Made by a program: the position numbers and the translations under genes. This document shows positions 51,614-60,810 of a stretch of 64,000 nt of DNA, piece after piece. Every line of letters begins with the position of its first letter. Positions within the stretch are counted from its first letter, which is position 1. The DNA lies in assembly GCA_016719465.1 (NCBI GenBank), contig JADJYY010000010.1, forward strand, positions 48,805 through 112,804, given 5' to 3'. Source of the stretch: Hydrogenophilales bacterium (GTDB taxonomy: Bacteria; Pseudomonadota; Gammaproteobacteria; Burkholderiales; Thiobacillaceae). The notes beneath the pieces are model-generated. The model was not told the origin of the DNA, searched no databases, and worked only from the letters and a program-made list of their open reading frames with translations.

Positions 51614-51943
51614 TCACGCCAACCTCAAAAAGACCTGGCCGCCTTCCACCTTGGTGGCATAGGTCCGGGCGCAGCCCTTGTCGGGCAGCACCGCCTCGCC
51701 GGTGGCCAGGTCGATCTTGAAGCCGTGCAGCGGGCAGGTGACCAGTCCGCCGTGGACGATGCCTTCCGACAGCGGGCCGCCGCGATGGGGACACTTGTCC
51801 TTCATCGCGAAGACCTCGTCATTGACGGTGCGGAACACGGCGATGCGGTTCACCTCGCCGCCGTCGGCCTTGCCAAGGTCCACCACACGCGAGCCCTGGC
51901 GGGGGATGTCATCGATCTTGGCGATTTCGATCCAGTCGTTCAT
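51614..51943 (-). CDS. nirD: assimilatory nitrite reductase small subunit, Rieske type
   Basis: The 109-residue protein has the NirD start DWIEIAKIDDIPRQGSRVV. A full Rieske pattern is present, CPHRGG then CPLHGF (C-x-H...C-x2-H), which some NirD proteins such as that of E. coli have lost; a [2Fe-2S] cluster is therefore expected. It lies downstream of nirB, with a C/G palindrome in the 53-base gap. Confidence 0.92.
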   Translation of the reverse strand: MNDWIEIAKIDDIPRQGSRVVDLGKADGGEVNRIAVFRTVNDEVFAMKDKCPHRGGPLSEGIVHGGLVTCPLHGFKIDLATGEAVLPDKGCARTYATKVEGGQVFLRLA

Positions 51944-51967
51944 TTCAATTCCTTTATCTGTCTAACC

Positions 51968-51989
51968 CCCTCTCCCACCGGGAGAGGGG
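51968..51989. repeat. palindrome between nirB and nirD
   Basis: CCCCTCTCCC-ACC-GGGAGAGGGG is a perfect hairpin eight bases after the nirB stop. It belongs to the same C/G-rich class as the hemF and CapK inserts. It lacks a T-run, so it is not a convincing terminator. Confidence 0.6.
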
Positions 51990-51996
51990 AGTGGGT

Positions 51997-54504
51997 TCAC
52001 GCGCTCACCCGTATCGGGTTGAACTCATGCGCCGCCGCGCCCTCGGCGCGTTCCTTCCATGGATCGATCTGGGCGAATTGCTGGCTGAACTTGAAGCGTT
52101 CGTGGAGTTCCGCCCGGCCCGCCGCGTCGTCCACCACCCTGGCCTTGATGTGGGCCAGGCCCACCCGCTCGACCCAGGGCGCGGTGCGCTCCAGGTAGTG
52201 GGCCTCTTCCCGGTAGAGTTGGGTGAAGGCGCCGCAGTACTCCATCACCTGTGCCTCGGTTTCCACCCGGCACAGCAGGTCGGTGACCCGCACCTTGATG
52301 CCGCCGTTGCCGCCCACGTGCAACTCGTAGCCGGAATCCACGCACACGACGCCGAAGTCCTTGATCGTCGCCTCGGCGCAATTGCGCGGGCAGCCGGAGA
52401 CGGCCAGCTTGAACTTGTGGGGCATCCAGGAACCCCAGGTCATCTGTTCCAGCTTCACGCCCAGACCGGTGGAATCCTGGGTGCCGAAGCGGCACCACTG
52501 GGAACCGACGCAGGTCTTCACCGTGCGCAGGGCCTTGCCGTAGGCGTGGCCGGAGACGAAGCCGGCGTCGGACAGGTCTTTCCACATGGCCGGCAGGTCC
52601 GTCTTCTTCACCCCGAACAGGTCGATGCGCTGGCCACCGGTGACCTTCACTTCCGGCACCTGGTACTTGTCGGCCACGTCGGCGATGGCGCGCAGTTCCC
52701 TGGGGTTGGTGAGGCCGCCCCACATGCGCGGCACCACCGAGAAGCTGCCGTCCTTCTGGATGTTGCCGTGGGCGCGCTCGTTGATGTAGCGCGACTGGGC
52801 ATCGTCCTGGTACTCCGCCGGCCAGCGCGCCAGCAGGTAATAGTTGAGGGCCGGGCGGCAGGTGGGACAGCCGTCGGGCGTTTTCCACTCCATGAAGTCG
52901 AACACCGCGCGCATGGACTTGAGCTTCTGGTCGCGGATGGTGGCGATGATCTCGTCGTGGCTGTGGTCGGTGCACTTGCACAGGGGTTTCTTGCTGGGCG
53001 CGGCCGAGTAGTTGCCGCCCACGGTATGGGCCAGCACCGCTTCCACCAGGCCGGTGCAGGAGCCGCAGGAGGCGGAGGCCTTGGTATGGGCGCGCACCTC
53101 GTCCAGGGTGAACAGCTTGAGATCACGGATGGCGGCGACGATGGTGCCCTTGCACACGCCGTTGCAACCGCAGATCTCCGCCGAATCCGGCAGGGCGGCG
53201 ACCCGCTCGGCGGGACCGTGGCCGGAGTCGCCGATGTGGCTCTGGCCGAACAGGATGGTCTTGCGCTGCTGCGAGATGTCCGTGCCCTCCCGCAGCAGGT
53301 CGAAATACCAGGCGCCATCCAGGGTATCGCCGTAGATGCAGGCGCCCACCAGCTTGTTGCCCTTGAGCACCAGCTTCTTGTAGGTGCCGGCGGCGGCGTC
53401 GGAATAGACCAGGGATTCGGTGCCCGCCCCGCCCATGAAATCGCCGGCGGAAAACAGGTCGATGCCGGTGACCTTCAGCTTGGTGGAGGTCATGGAGCCC
53501 TGGTAGCGGGCCACGCCATGCTCGGCCAGGTGGTTGGCGCATACCTTGGCCTGCTCGAACAGGGGCGCCACCAGGCCGTAGGCGATGCCGCGATGGCTGA
53601 CGCACTCGCCCACCGCGTAGATGCGCGGGTCGTAGGTCTGCATGGTGTCGTTCACCACCAGGCCGCGGTGGCAATGCAGGCCGGCGGATTCCGCCAGATC
53701 CGTGTTGGGGCGGATGCCCACGGCCATGACCACCAGGTCGGCGGGGATTTCCTCGCCATCCTTGAACCTGACCGCTCGGACCCTTCCCGACTCGCCGCGC
53801 ACCAGCTCCGCCGTCTGCTTCTTCAACAGAAAATTCAGCCCCTTCGCCTCCAGGCTCTGCTGCAGCAAGCGCGCCGCCGGCTCGTCCAGTTGCCGTTCCA
53901 GCAACCAGTCGCCGATGTGCACCACCGACACGTCCATGCCGCGCGCCTTCAGGCCGTTGGCCGCCTCCAGGCCCAGCAGGCCGCCGCCGATGACCACCGC
54001 GTGCTGGTAGCGCTTGGAGGCATCGATCATCTTGTCCACATCCGCCACGTCGCGGAAACCGATCACACCTTCCAGATCGGCGCCGGGCACCGGCAGGATG
54101 AAAGGCCTGGAACCGGTGGCCAGGAGCACCCGGTCGTAGTCCGCGCGGGTGCCGTCGTCCGCTTCCACGAAGCGTTTCCGGCGATCGATCTTCACCACCC
54201 GCTTGCCGGTGTGCAGGGTGATGCCGTGCCGGGCGTACCAATCCCGATCATTGAGCACGATCTGCTCCACCGTCTGCTCGCCGGCCAGCACCGGCGACAG
54301 CATGATGCGGTTGTAATTGGGATGGGGCTCGTCGCCGAACACCGTGATGTCGTAGAGCTCCGGAGCCGCTTTCAGCAACTCCTCCAGGGTGCGGATCCCG
54401 GCCATGCCGTTGCCCACCAGAACCAGTTTCATGCGAGCCGACCGGCCTGCCCCTTGCGGGTGCTCGGAGAACGGGGAGACGAGGGAATTGTTCAAAGTTG
54501 CCAT
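51997..54504 (-). CDS. nirB: assimilatory nitrite reductase large subunit
   Basis: This NAD(P)H-dependent sirohaem enzyme reduces nitrite to ammonium in the cytoplasm. I place the start at 54504 (MATLNNS), giving 835 residues; a GAGGT site lies 8 bases before it. Domains: FAD/NAD oxidoreductase (LVLVGNGMAGIRTLEEL, ATGSRPFILP, AVVIGGGLLGLEAANGL), BFD-like iron-sulfur motifs (CGCNGVCKG, CGSCTGL) and the sirohaem/4Fe-4S domain with TCVGSQWC and SGCPRNCAEA. It is first in an operon with nirD, the transporter and the kinase, behind a sigma-54 promoter. Confidence 0.96.
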   Translation of the reverse strand: MATLNNSLVSPFSEHPQGAGRSARMKLVLVGNGMAGIRTLEELLKAAPELYDITVFGDEPHPNYNRIMLSPVLAGEQTVEQIVLNDRDWYARHGITLHTGKRVVKIDRRKRFVEADDGTRADYDRVLLATGSRPFILPVPGADLEGVIGFRDVADVDKMIDASKRYQHAVVIGGGLLGLEAANGLKARGMDVSVVHIGDWLLERQLDEPAARLLQQSLEAKGLNFLLKKQTAELVRGESGRVRAVRFKDGEEIPADLVVMAVGIRPNTDLAESAGLHCHRGLVVNDTMQTYDPRIYAVGECVSHRGIAYGLVAPLFEQAKVCANHLAEHGVARYQGSMTSTKLKVTGIDLFSAGDFMGGAGTESLVYSDAAAGTYKKLVLKGNKLVGACIYGDTLDGAWYFDLLREGTDISQQRKTILFGQSHIGDSGHGPAERVAALPDSAEICGCNGVCKGTIVAAIRDLKLFTLDEVRAHTKASASCGSCTGLVEAVLAHTVGGNYSAAPSKKPLCKCTDHSHDEIIATIRDQKLKSMRAVFDFMEWKTPDGCPTCRPALNYYLLARWPAEYQDDAQSRYINERAHGNIQKDGSFSVVPRMWGGLTNPRELRAIADVADKYQVPEVKVTGGQRIDLFGVKKTDLPAMWKDLSDAGFVSGHAYGKALRTVKTCVGSQWCRFGTQDSTGLGVKLEQMTWGSWMPHKFKLAVSGCPRNCAEATIKDFGVVCVDSGYELHVGGNGGIKVRVTDLLCRVETEAQVMEYCGAFTQLYREEAHYLERTAPWVERVGLAHIKARVVDDAAGRAELHERFKFSQQFAQIDPWKERAEGAAAHEFNPIRVSA

Positions 54505-54541
54505 GCGAAATACCTCAACAAGAACCACAAAAGCGCGGAAC

Positions 54542-54581
54542 AAAAAAACGGCGGCCGCCCTGATAGGGGAGCGGACGCCGT
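54542..54581 (-). terminator. attenuator hairpin in the nirB leader
   Basis: On the transcribed minus strand, the arms ACGGCGTCCGC and GCGGCCGCCGT (one mismatch) form a hairpin with a 12-base loop, followed by seven T residues. It lies between the sigma-54 promoter and the nirB ATG, so it would stop transcription unless relieved. The 14-mer TTGGACAACGGCGT at its foot is shared with the nrtA leader. Confidence 0.75.
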
Positions 54582-54621
54582 TGTCCAAAGATCGCTAGGC
54601 GATGGCGCCTGGGAGGGGTTT

Positions 54622-54637
54622 AGCAATGGCCGTGCCA
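54622..54637 (-). promoter_or_regulatory. sigma-54 promoter of the nirB operon
   Basis: The minus-strand sequence TGGCACGGCCATTGCT is an exact match to the RpoN -24/-12 consensus. Start of transcription is expected near 54610, giving a leader of about 105 bases that contains the attenuator. Confidence 0.88.
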
Positions 54638-54689
54638 CCTGCGAAATCCCGCCGAATCAGTGGGTTGCGGTCCGCGCGGTGGGGGGCGT

Positions 54690-54704
54690 GCACTGGATAG
54701 GTGC
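54690..54704. promoter_or_regulatory. NtrC-type binding site upstream of nirB
   Basis: GCACT-GGATA-GGTGC fits the NtrC consensus GCACY-N5-RGTGC. It lies about 55 bases upstream of the -24 element, a usual distance for an enhancer. A weaker second half-site pair follows at about 54710-54724. Confidence 0.65.
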
Positions 54705-54869
54705 GTTGCGCACCGTGAATGCACCGGCTGGAACCGCGATGTCTTGAAAGAGTGCGCGGGCCTACAATCGCCGAAAAATACTTTTTTGCGCGCTTATTGT
54801 TCATGGCTCATTTGGTGAGCCTTGACAGTGGAATAGTGCGCCACATGTTCGCGGTCAGCGAGGCAATAC

Positions 54870-57155
54870 ATGATCAACGGCCATCAGGGAGCGGTTCAGC
54901 AAAATGACTCAAAGCAGGCCATTGCCCACGCCAAGCGTGGAAGTGGCGGGGATGGCGCTTGGGCGCCGCCCCATGACCTGGAAGCGCATTTACGAGCGGT
55001 TGCCGAATTGGCGGGGGCAGCGGCCCGGCGCTTCAACGCCTCGGATTGGGCTCATCTGGCCGGGCTATGGCATGACCTGGGCAAGTATCGGCCACGCTTC
55101 CAGAATTACATTCGGCAGGTAAGCGGTTTCGAGGCGGATGCCCACATCAAGGGCGAAGCCGGCAAAGCCCCCCATTCGACAGCGGGCGCCCTGCTGGCCT
55201 GCGACACCTTCAAGGAAGCCGGCCGCGTATTGGCCTATCTCATCGCCGGCCACCATGCCGGGCTTGATGATTGGCATGGCGGATTGGAAGCCCGCCTCGC
55301 CTTGCCCGCCAGCCGCGCCGAACTCGATGAAGCCCTTGCCGCGAAACCACCTGCCACGATTCTCGATCCCGGGGCATTCAAGCTCGACCTGCGCGCCATT
55401 CCTGGCGGCAGCACTGGCTTCGCGCTCTGGGTTCGGATGCTGTTTTCCTGTCTGGTGGATGCGGACTTCCTCGACACCGAGGCCTACATGGACCCGGACA
55501 AGGCCGCCGTCCGCGTCGGCTGGCCGGACATCCCCACGCTGCTGGATAAGTTCGACCGGCACATGGCCGACATGGCAGCCAAGGCCCCGCCCACCCCGGT
55601 CAACCGGCTCCGCGCTGACGTCCTGCGCCAGTGCCGCGCCGAGGCAATGGCAACTCCCGGCCTGTTTTCCCTGACGGTCCCGACCGGGGGCGGCAAGACG
55701 CTCTCCAGCCTCGCCTTTGCCTTGGAACACGCCAGGAAACACGGCAAGCACCGCATCATCCACGTCATTCCCTACACCAGCATCATCGAGCAGACCGCCG
55801 ACATCTTCCGGGGCATCTTCGGCGATGCCGTCATCGAGCATCACAGCAATGCGGAAGCCGACCCCGCCAGGGAAAACCACCAGTCCCGGCTGGCCTGCGA
55901 AAACTGGGACGCCCCCATCGTCGTCACCACCAACGTCCAGTTCTTCGAATCCCTGTTCGCCGCCCGCACTTCCCGTTGCCGCAAGCTGCACAACATCGTG
56001 GATTCCGTCGTCGTCCTGGACGAAGCGCAACTGCTGCCGCCGGAATTCCTGCAACCCATCCTCGACGTGCTCAATCTGCTCACTCAGCATTACGGGGTAA
56101 CGGTCGTCCTCTCCACTGCCACCCAACCCGCCCTTTCCACCCGCGCATACTTCGACGCGAAGCAAAACCTGCGCGGCCTGGAAAACGTGCGCGAAATCGT
56201 GGCCGACCCGGATGCCCTCTATCGCGCGCTGGAACGGGTCAAGGTCCGACTACCTGCGGACTGGCAAAGCCCTACCGACTGGGACACCCTGGCTCGTGAA
56301 CTGGGCGGATTCGAGTCCGTGCTCGCCATCGTCAACCGCCGCAATGACGCCCGCGAACTCTGGCAACGCATGCCGGAAGGCAGCCTGCACCTGTCCGCCC
56401 TGATGTGCGGTGCCCACCGCTCCCAGGTTATCGCCTCCATCAAAGCCAGGTTGAAAACAGGCATTCCCACCCGCGTCATCAGCACGCAACTGGTGGAGGC
56501 CGGCGTCGATGTGGACTTCCCCGTGGTCTACCGGGCGCTGGCCGGGCTGGATTCCATCGCCCAGGCGGCGGGGCGCTGCAATCGGGAAGGCCAGATGGCA
56601 CGCGGCCAAGTGGTGGTATTCGTCGCCCCCAAACCCGCCCCGCCCGGCTTGTTGCGCAAAGGCGAAAACGCCTGCAAATCCACCTTGTACGGCGTCGAAG
56701 GCAACCCACTGGACCGCCCCCTGTTCGCCCACTATTTCGAGCGGCTCTACCACGCCTGCGATCTGGACGAACACGATATCGCCAGCCTGCTCAAGGTCGA
56801 TGGCAAAACGCTTGCATGCAACTTCCGCACCGCCGCCGAGAAATTTAAGCTCATCCAGGACGAGGACAGCACGCTGATCATCGTCCGCTATCGCGGGCCG
56901 GACGGCGCCGACGACTCGGTGGACAAATGGCTCTCAACTCTGCGGAAAGATGGCCCGCAACGCTGGCTGATGCGCAAGCTCCAGCGCTACACCGTGAACA
57001 TCCATAGCCGGGAAGCCCTGAAATTGCTGGAACAGGGCGACATCGAAGAAACCATGCCGGGGTTGTATGCGCAAGTCAGCGATTGGCTCTACGACCCCGA
57101 TCTGGGGCTTAACCCAAACGGCATACCGCTGAAACCAACAAACACCATTGCTTGA
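54870..57155 (+). CDS. cas3: type I-C CRISPR helicase-nuclease Cas3
   Basis: It unwinds and degrades DNA recruited by Cascade. The 761 residues start with an HD nuclease domain (PHDLEAH near 34, HDLGKY near 68, a PHST and a GHHAGLDD motif). The SF2 helicase follows: Walker A PTGGGKT near 271, VVLDEAQLL near 383 (DEAQ box), LSTATQPA and QAAGRCNREG near 565. All key residues look intact. It is first of the cas operon; cas5 starts nine bases after the stop. Confidence 0.95.
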   Translation: MINGHQGAVQQNDSKQAIAHAKRGSGGDGAWAPPHDLEAHLRAVAELAGAAARRFNASDWAHLAGLWHDLGKYRPRFQNYIRQVSGFEADAHIKGEAGKAPHSTAGALLACDTFKEAGRVLAYLIAGHHAGLDDWHGGLEARLALPASRAELDEALAAKPPATILDPGAFKLDLRAIPGGSTGFALWVRMLFSCLVDADFLDTEAYMDPDKAAVRVGWPDIPTLLDKFDRHMADMAAKAPPTPVNRLRADVLRQCRAEAMATPGLFSLTVPTGGGKTLSSLAFALEHARKHGKHRIIHVIPYTSIIEQTADIFRGIFGDAVIEHHSNAEADPARENHQSRLACENWDAPIVVTTNVQFFESLFAARTSRCRKLHNIVDSVVVLDEAQLLPPEFLQPILDVLNLLTQHYGVTVVLSTATQPALSTRAYFDAKQNLRGLENVREIVADPDALYRALERVKVRLPADWQSPTDWDTLARELGGFESVLAIVNRRNDARELWQRMPEGSLHLSALMCGAHRSQVIASIKARLKTGIPTRVISTQLVEAGVDVDFPVVYRALAGLDSIAQAAGRCNREGQMARGQVVVFVAPKPAPPGLLRKGENACKSTLYGVEGNPLDRPLFAHYFERLYHACDLDEHDIASLLKVDGKTLACNFRTAAEKFKLIQDEDSTLIIVRYRGPDGADDSVDKWLSTLRKDGPQRWLMRKLQRYTVNIHSREALKLLEQGDIEETMPGLYAQVSDWLYDPDLGLNPNGIPLKPTNTIA

Positions 57156-57164
57156 GGGAGAACG

Positions 57165-57830
57165 ATGAAAACCTACTGCCTTGAACTCACTGGCCCCTAC
57201 GCCTGCTTCACCCGCCCGGAAATGAAAGTCGAGCGGGTCAGCTACGACGTGATGACCCCTTCCGCTGCCCGCGCCTGCTTCGAGGCAATCCTGTGGAAGC
57301 CGGCCATCCGCTGGCATGTCCGCAAGATCGAAGTTCTCAAGCCCATCCGCTGGATCAACCTGCGCCGCAACGAGGTGGCGGGCGTGGTTTCCACCCGCAA
57401 CGTGGAAACCGCCATGAAAAATGGCGCGGGCGATCTGGCGCTGTATATCGAGGACGAACGCCAGCAGCGCGCCGGCCTGTTCCTGCGCGATGTCGCCTAC
57501 CGCGTTCATGCCGATCTGGAAGTGCTGCCCGGCGCCGCGCCGGACAACACGCCCATGAAGTTCCAGGAAATGTTCGAACGCCGCGCCGGCAAGGGACAGT
57601 GCGTCAACCAACCCTACCTGGGCTGTCGCGAATTCGCCGCCGCGTTCCGGCTGGTCGGCGATCCGGGGGCCGAAGAGCCAGCCATCGATGAGACCCGCGA
57701 CCTGGGTTTCATGCTGCATGACCTGGATTTCTCCAAACCGTCGGACCCGGTGCCGCGCTTCTTCCGCGCCAACATGGAAAGCGGCGTGGTCGATGTGCCG
57801 GCCTGGGACAGCGGGGAGGTACGGGGATGA
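57165..57830 (+). CDS. cas5c: type I-C Cas5 (pre-crRNA endonuclease)
   Basis: In type I-C, Cas5 replaces Cas6 and cuts the repeat RNA, then holds the crRNA 5' handle. The 221 residues begin with the RAMP-type KTYCLELTGPYACFTRPE and the typical VSYDVMTPSAARACFEAILWKPAIRW segment. AFRLVG lies in the C-terminal half. A GGGAGAACG ribosome site precedes the ATG. Its stop overlaps the cas8c start by 4 bases. Confidence 0.94.
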   Translation: MKTYCLELTGPYACFTRPEMKVERVSYDVMTPSAARACFEAILWKPAIRWHVRKIEVLKPIRWINLRRNEVAGVVSTRNVETAMKNGAGDLALYIEDERQQRAGLFLRDVAYRVHADLEVLPGAAPDNTPMKFQEMFERRAGKGQCVNQPYLGCREFAAAFRLVGDPGAEEPAIDETRDLGFMLHDLDFSKPSDPVPRFFRANMESGVVDVPAWDSGEVRG

Positions 57831-59575
57831 TTCTGCAAGCGTTGAACCGCTATTACGAGCGTGCCGAAGATCTCCCGCGCGAAGGATGGGTCCGTCGTGG
57901 TGTGGACTATGTGGTTGTGCTGGATGGGCAAGGCCAGTGCATCAACATCGAGCCGGTTGGAGAACGGAAGAAAGGCAAGACCATTCCCCGCGAAACACTG
58001 GTGCCCGCCATCGGCAAGCAAGCCATGAAACACACCAACAGCGGCAAAGACGCAAACCTGCTGTGGGACAACGCCAGCTTTGTTTTCGGTACCGGCAACA
58101 AGGGGGCGATCAAGATCGCCAGTTTCATCGATACGTTGCATGACTGGCTAGGTGGCATAGATGACCCGGGCGTCAATGCGGTCGAGCGTTTCTGTCGCGG
58201 TTTGCAGTCCATGCCTGACAAGCTGCCAGCGCTGCTCGAACGCTTCCAGATCAAGGAGGAGTTCGATATACGCGATCCGGTTCTCGCATTCCGGCTTGTC
58301 TCCGACATTGAGAACGTCCACGCGAGGCGGGTGGTTCGTAGCGAATACGAAAGCAAGTTGGTGTCGGCTCATTCGCAAGCCCAATTACTTGGCAATTGCC
58401 TTGTGACGGGAGAAATCGGCGTCCCCCTGGCCCCGAACGAATCGGTGATCAAAGGGGTATGGGGCGCACAACCAGCCGGCGCAAACATCGTTTCCTTCAA
58501 CGCCCGAGCCTTCGAGTCCTATGGCAAGAGGGAGAGAAATGGTGAAAACGCGCCGGTCAGCTTGCGAGCGTCGTTTGCCTACACAACTTCGCTTAATCAT
58601 TTGTTGGCTTCCCGCCAGCGCATCCAGGTGGGCGATACCTCCACCCTATTCTGGGCGGAAGAACCCCATGAATTGGAATCCGCTGTTCCCGACCTGTTTG
58701 GCGAGCCGCCAAAGGATGACCCGAATCGTGGAATCAATGCGCTGAAAGCCCTCTACTCGGCGGTGCAGTCCGGCAAATTCACCGTCGGCGACGCGAGCAC
58801 ACGTTTCCACGTCCTGGGCCTGGCTCCGAACGCCGCACGGATCGCCATCCGCTTCTGGGAAACTGCCACGGCCATGGAACTGGCCAAACGCATCCAGAGC
58901 CATTTCGAGGACATCCGCATCGCCCACGCCGATTACGAGCCGGAACACTTATCCCTGTTCCGGCTGCTTACCGGGGTGGCGCTGCTGAACAAGGCGGACA
59001 ACATTCCACCCAACCTGGGTGGCGAGGTGTTGCGCGCCATTCTGGAAGACCTGCCCTACCCCACACCGCTCTTGAACCTGGCGGTGCAGCGCTGCCGTGC
59101 CGAACAGAAGCCCACCTACGCCCGCGCCGCCGTCATCAAAGCCAGCCTCAATCGCCTCATTCGCCGTGGCAACAAAACAGAAAGGGAGTACTTGCCCATG
59201 CTTGATCCAGCCAACACCAACCCTGCCTACCGGCTGGGCCGCTTGTTCGCCGTCCTGGAAAAAATCCAGGAGGAAGCCAGCCCGGGTCTGAACGCCACCA
59301 TCCGCGACCGTTATTACGGTGCGGCCTCCAGCACACCAGTCTCCGTGTTCACCACCCTGCTGCGGCTGAAGAACCACCATCTTGGCAAGCTCAATCGCGG
59401 CCGTGCCGTGCAGATGGAAAAACTCATCGGAGAAATCATGGATGGGCTGGCCGATTTCCCGCGCCAGCTTGCCTTGCCCGATCAGGGTCGCTTCGCCCTG
59501 GGCTACTACCACCAGCGCCAAACCTTTTTTGCCAAGTCCGAAACCATCAACACCACCGAGGGAGAACCCAAATGA
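57827..59575 (+). CDS. cas8c: type I-C Cascade large subunit Cas8c
   Basis: The 582-residue Csd1-type subunit recognises the PAM and loads Cas3. Its N-terminus MILQALNRYYERA and the later KHTNSGKDANLLWDNASFVFG and LASRQRIQVGDTSTLFWAEEPHE are family hallmarks. The C-terminal helical part also includes NPAYRLGRLFAVLEKIQEEA, typical of the Csd1 end. It has 4-base overlaps with cas5c and cas7c, so it is tightly coupled. Type I-C systems often make the small subunit Cas11 from an internal start inside this gene; no specific site was assigned. Confidence 0.95.
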   Translation: MILQALNRYYERAEDLPREGWVRRGVDYVVVLDGQGQCINIEPVGERKKGKTIPRETLVPAIGKQAMKHTNSGKDANLLWDNASFVFGTGNKGAIKIASFIDTLHDWLGGIDDPGVNAVERFCRGLQSMPDKLPALLERFQIKEEFDIRDPVLAFRLVSDIENVHARRVVRSEYESKLVSAHSQAQLLGNCLVTGEIGVPLAPNESVIKGVWGAQPAGANIVSFNARAFESYGKRERNGENAPVSLRASFAYTTSLNHLLASRQRIQVGDTSTLFWAEEPHELESAVPDLFGEPPKDDPNRGINALKALYSAVQSGKFTVGDASTRFHVLGLAPNAARIAIRFWETATAMELAKRIQSHFEDIRIAHADYEPEHLSLFRLLTGVALLNKADNIPPNLGGEVLRAILEDLPYPTPLLNLAVQRCRAEQKPTYARAAVIKASLNRLIRRGNKTEREYLPMLDPANTNPAYRLGRLFAVLEKIQEEASPGLNATIRDRYYGAASSTPVSVFTTLLRLKNHHLGKLNRGRAVQMEKLIGEIMDGLADFPRQLALPDQGRFALGYYHQRQTFFAKSETINTTEGEPK

Positions 59576-60504
59576 GCCTGACCAACCGCTATGACTTCGT
59601 GCTGCTGTTCGACGTGAAAGACGGCAACCCCAACGGCGACCCCGACGCCGGCAACCTGCCGCGCCTGGACGCGGAAACCGGCCATGGGCTGGTGACCGAC
59701 GTTGCCTTGAAGCGCAAGGTCCGCAACTTCGTTGCCCTCACCAAAGACAAGGATCAGCCCAATCGCTCTGAAGACGAGTTCAAAGGACAGTTGGATGCCC
59801 CTGACCGCCGCTTTGAAATCTATGTGAAGGAAAAAGCCATCCTCAACAACCAGCATAAACGAGCCTACTTGGGCATCGGGCGGGAAGACCTGCTGGCGGG
59901 GGAGGACAAGAAGCGCAAAGGTGGCGACGCTGTGGACAATGCCCGAGCCTGGATGTGTCGCAACTTCTACGACGTGCGCACCTTCGGCGCTGTCATGTCC
60001 ACCGGCATCAACTGCGGCCAGGTACGCGGCCCGGTGCAACTCACCTTCGCCCGCTCCATCGACCCCGTCATTGCCCAGGAACATTCCATCACTCGCATGG
60101 CCGTCGCCACCGAAGCCGAAGCCGAAAAGCAGGAAGGCGACAACCGCACCATGGGCCGCAAGCACACCGTCCCCTACGGCCTCTACATGGCCCACGGCTT
60201 CGTCTCATCCTTCCTGGCCAAACAAACCGGATTCGGCGAAGACGATCTGTCATTGCTATGGCAGGCCCTGGGTCAGATGTTCGAGCACGACCGCTCCGCC
60301 GCGCGCGGCGAGATGGCGACGCGCGGACTCTATGTGTTCAAACACGATTCGGAGTTGGGCAATGCCCCGGCCCATGCCCTGTTTGATCGCATCAAACCCA
60401 AGCTCAAGGAAGGCGTGGCCACGGCCCGGTCGTTTGAGGATTACACCATCACATTGGACGAGAACGCCTTGCCAGCCGGGGTTTCGCTGCTACGTCTTGC
60501 CTGA
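59572..60504 (+). CDS. cas7c: type I-C Cascade backbone subunit Cas7c
   Basis: The 310-residue Csd2-type protein polymerises along the crRNA. It opens with TNRYDFVLLFDVKDGNPNGDPDAGNLPR, the standard Csd2 start, and has the STGINCGQVRGPVQLTFARSIDPV loop. The DLSLLWQALGQMFEHDRSAARGEMATRGLYVF region is also typical. It is the last gene of the interference block. Ten bases later the stop of an antisense toxin gene is reached, so cas7c and the toxin gene converge. Confidence 0.95.
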   Translation: MSLTNRYDFVLLFDVKDGNPNGDPDAGNLPRLDAETGHGLVTDVALKRKVRNFVALTKDKDQPNRSEDEFKGQLDAPDRRFEIYVKEKAILNNQHKRAYLGIGREDLLAGEDKKRKGGDAVDNARAWMCRNFYDVRTFGAVMSTGINCGQVRGPVQLTFARSIDPVIAQEHSITRMAVATEAEAEKQEGDNRTMGRKHTVPYGLYMAHGFVSSFLAKQTGFGEDDLSLLWQALGQMFEHDRSAARGEMATRGLYVFKHDSELGNAPAHALFDRIKPKLKEGVATARSFEDYTITLDENALPAGVSLLRLA

Positions 60505-60513
60505 GCCGGTTTG

Positions 60514-60810
60514 CTACCGCCGCCCGGTCCAATACCCCGGCCGGCGGCTTTGGTGGGCCACGGCGACGATAAGAATCTGCCCGTCACCCAGGCGATAAAT
60601 CAGGGAGTACGGAAAGTGGCTGAACGGAATTTTTCGAGCCTTGGCGCGTTCGGCAACGCCCATTCTTGGGTTGTCGAGAATGCGCGCCCGGGCTTGCTCG
60701 AAATCGGTGATGAATTTGGAGGCGGTCAATCGCCCGGCTTCGAGGGCGTACCAATCGGCGGCTTCGTGCAGCTCGGCGCCCGCCGCCGGATGCAGGCTGA
60801 CTTTCATCAA
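60514..60810 (-). CDS. RelE/ParE-superfamily toxin
   Basis: The 98-residue protein has the ParE/RelE pattern: VSLHPAAGAELHEAADWYALEAG at the start, MGVAERAKARKIPFSHFPYSLIYRL in the middle and ILIVAVAHQSRRPGYW at the end. ParE-like members poison gyrase and RelE-like ones cleave mRNA; the sequence does not decide. It is encoded antisense to the cas genes, between cas7c and cas4. Its start overlaps the antitoxin stop by 4 bases. Confidence 0.88.
   Translation of the reverse strand: MMKVSLHPAAGAELHEAADWYALEAGRLTASKFITDFEQARARILDNPRMGVAERAKARKIPFSHFPYSLIYRLGDGQILIVAVAHQSRRPGYWTGRR

Larger units (their letters stand above)
54505..54869. other. regulatory region between nirB and cas3
   Basis: These 365 bases separate the divergent nirB and cas3 genes. 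The left half holds the nirB leader attenuator, sigma-54 promoter and an NtrC-type site, annotated separately. The right half (about 54705-54869) should carry the cas promoter. It is AT-richer around 54770-54800, but no confident -35/-10 pair was assigned. Confidence 0.6.
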
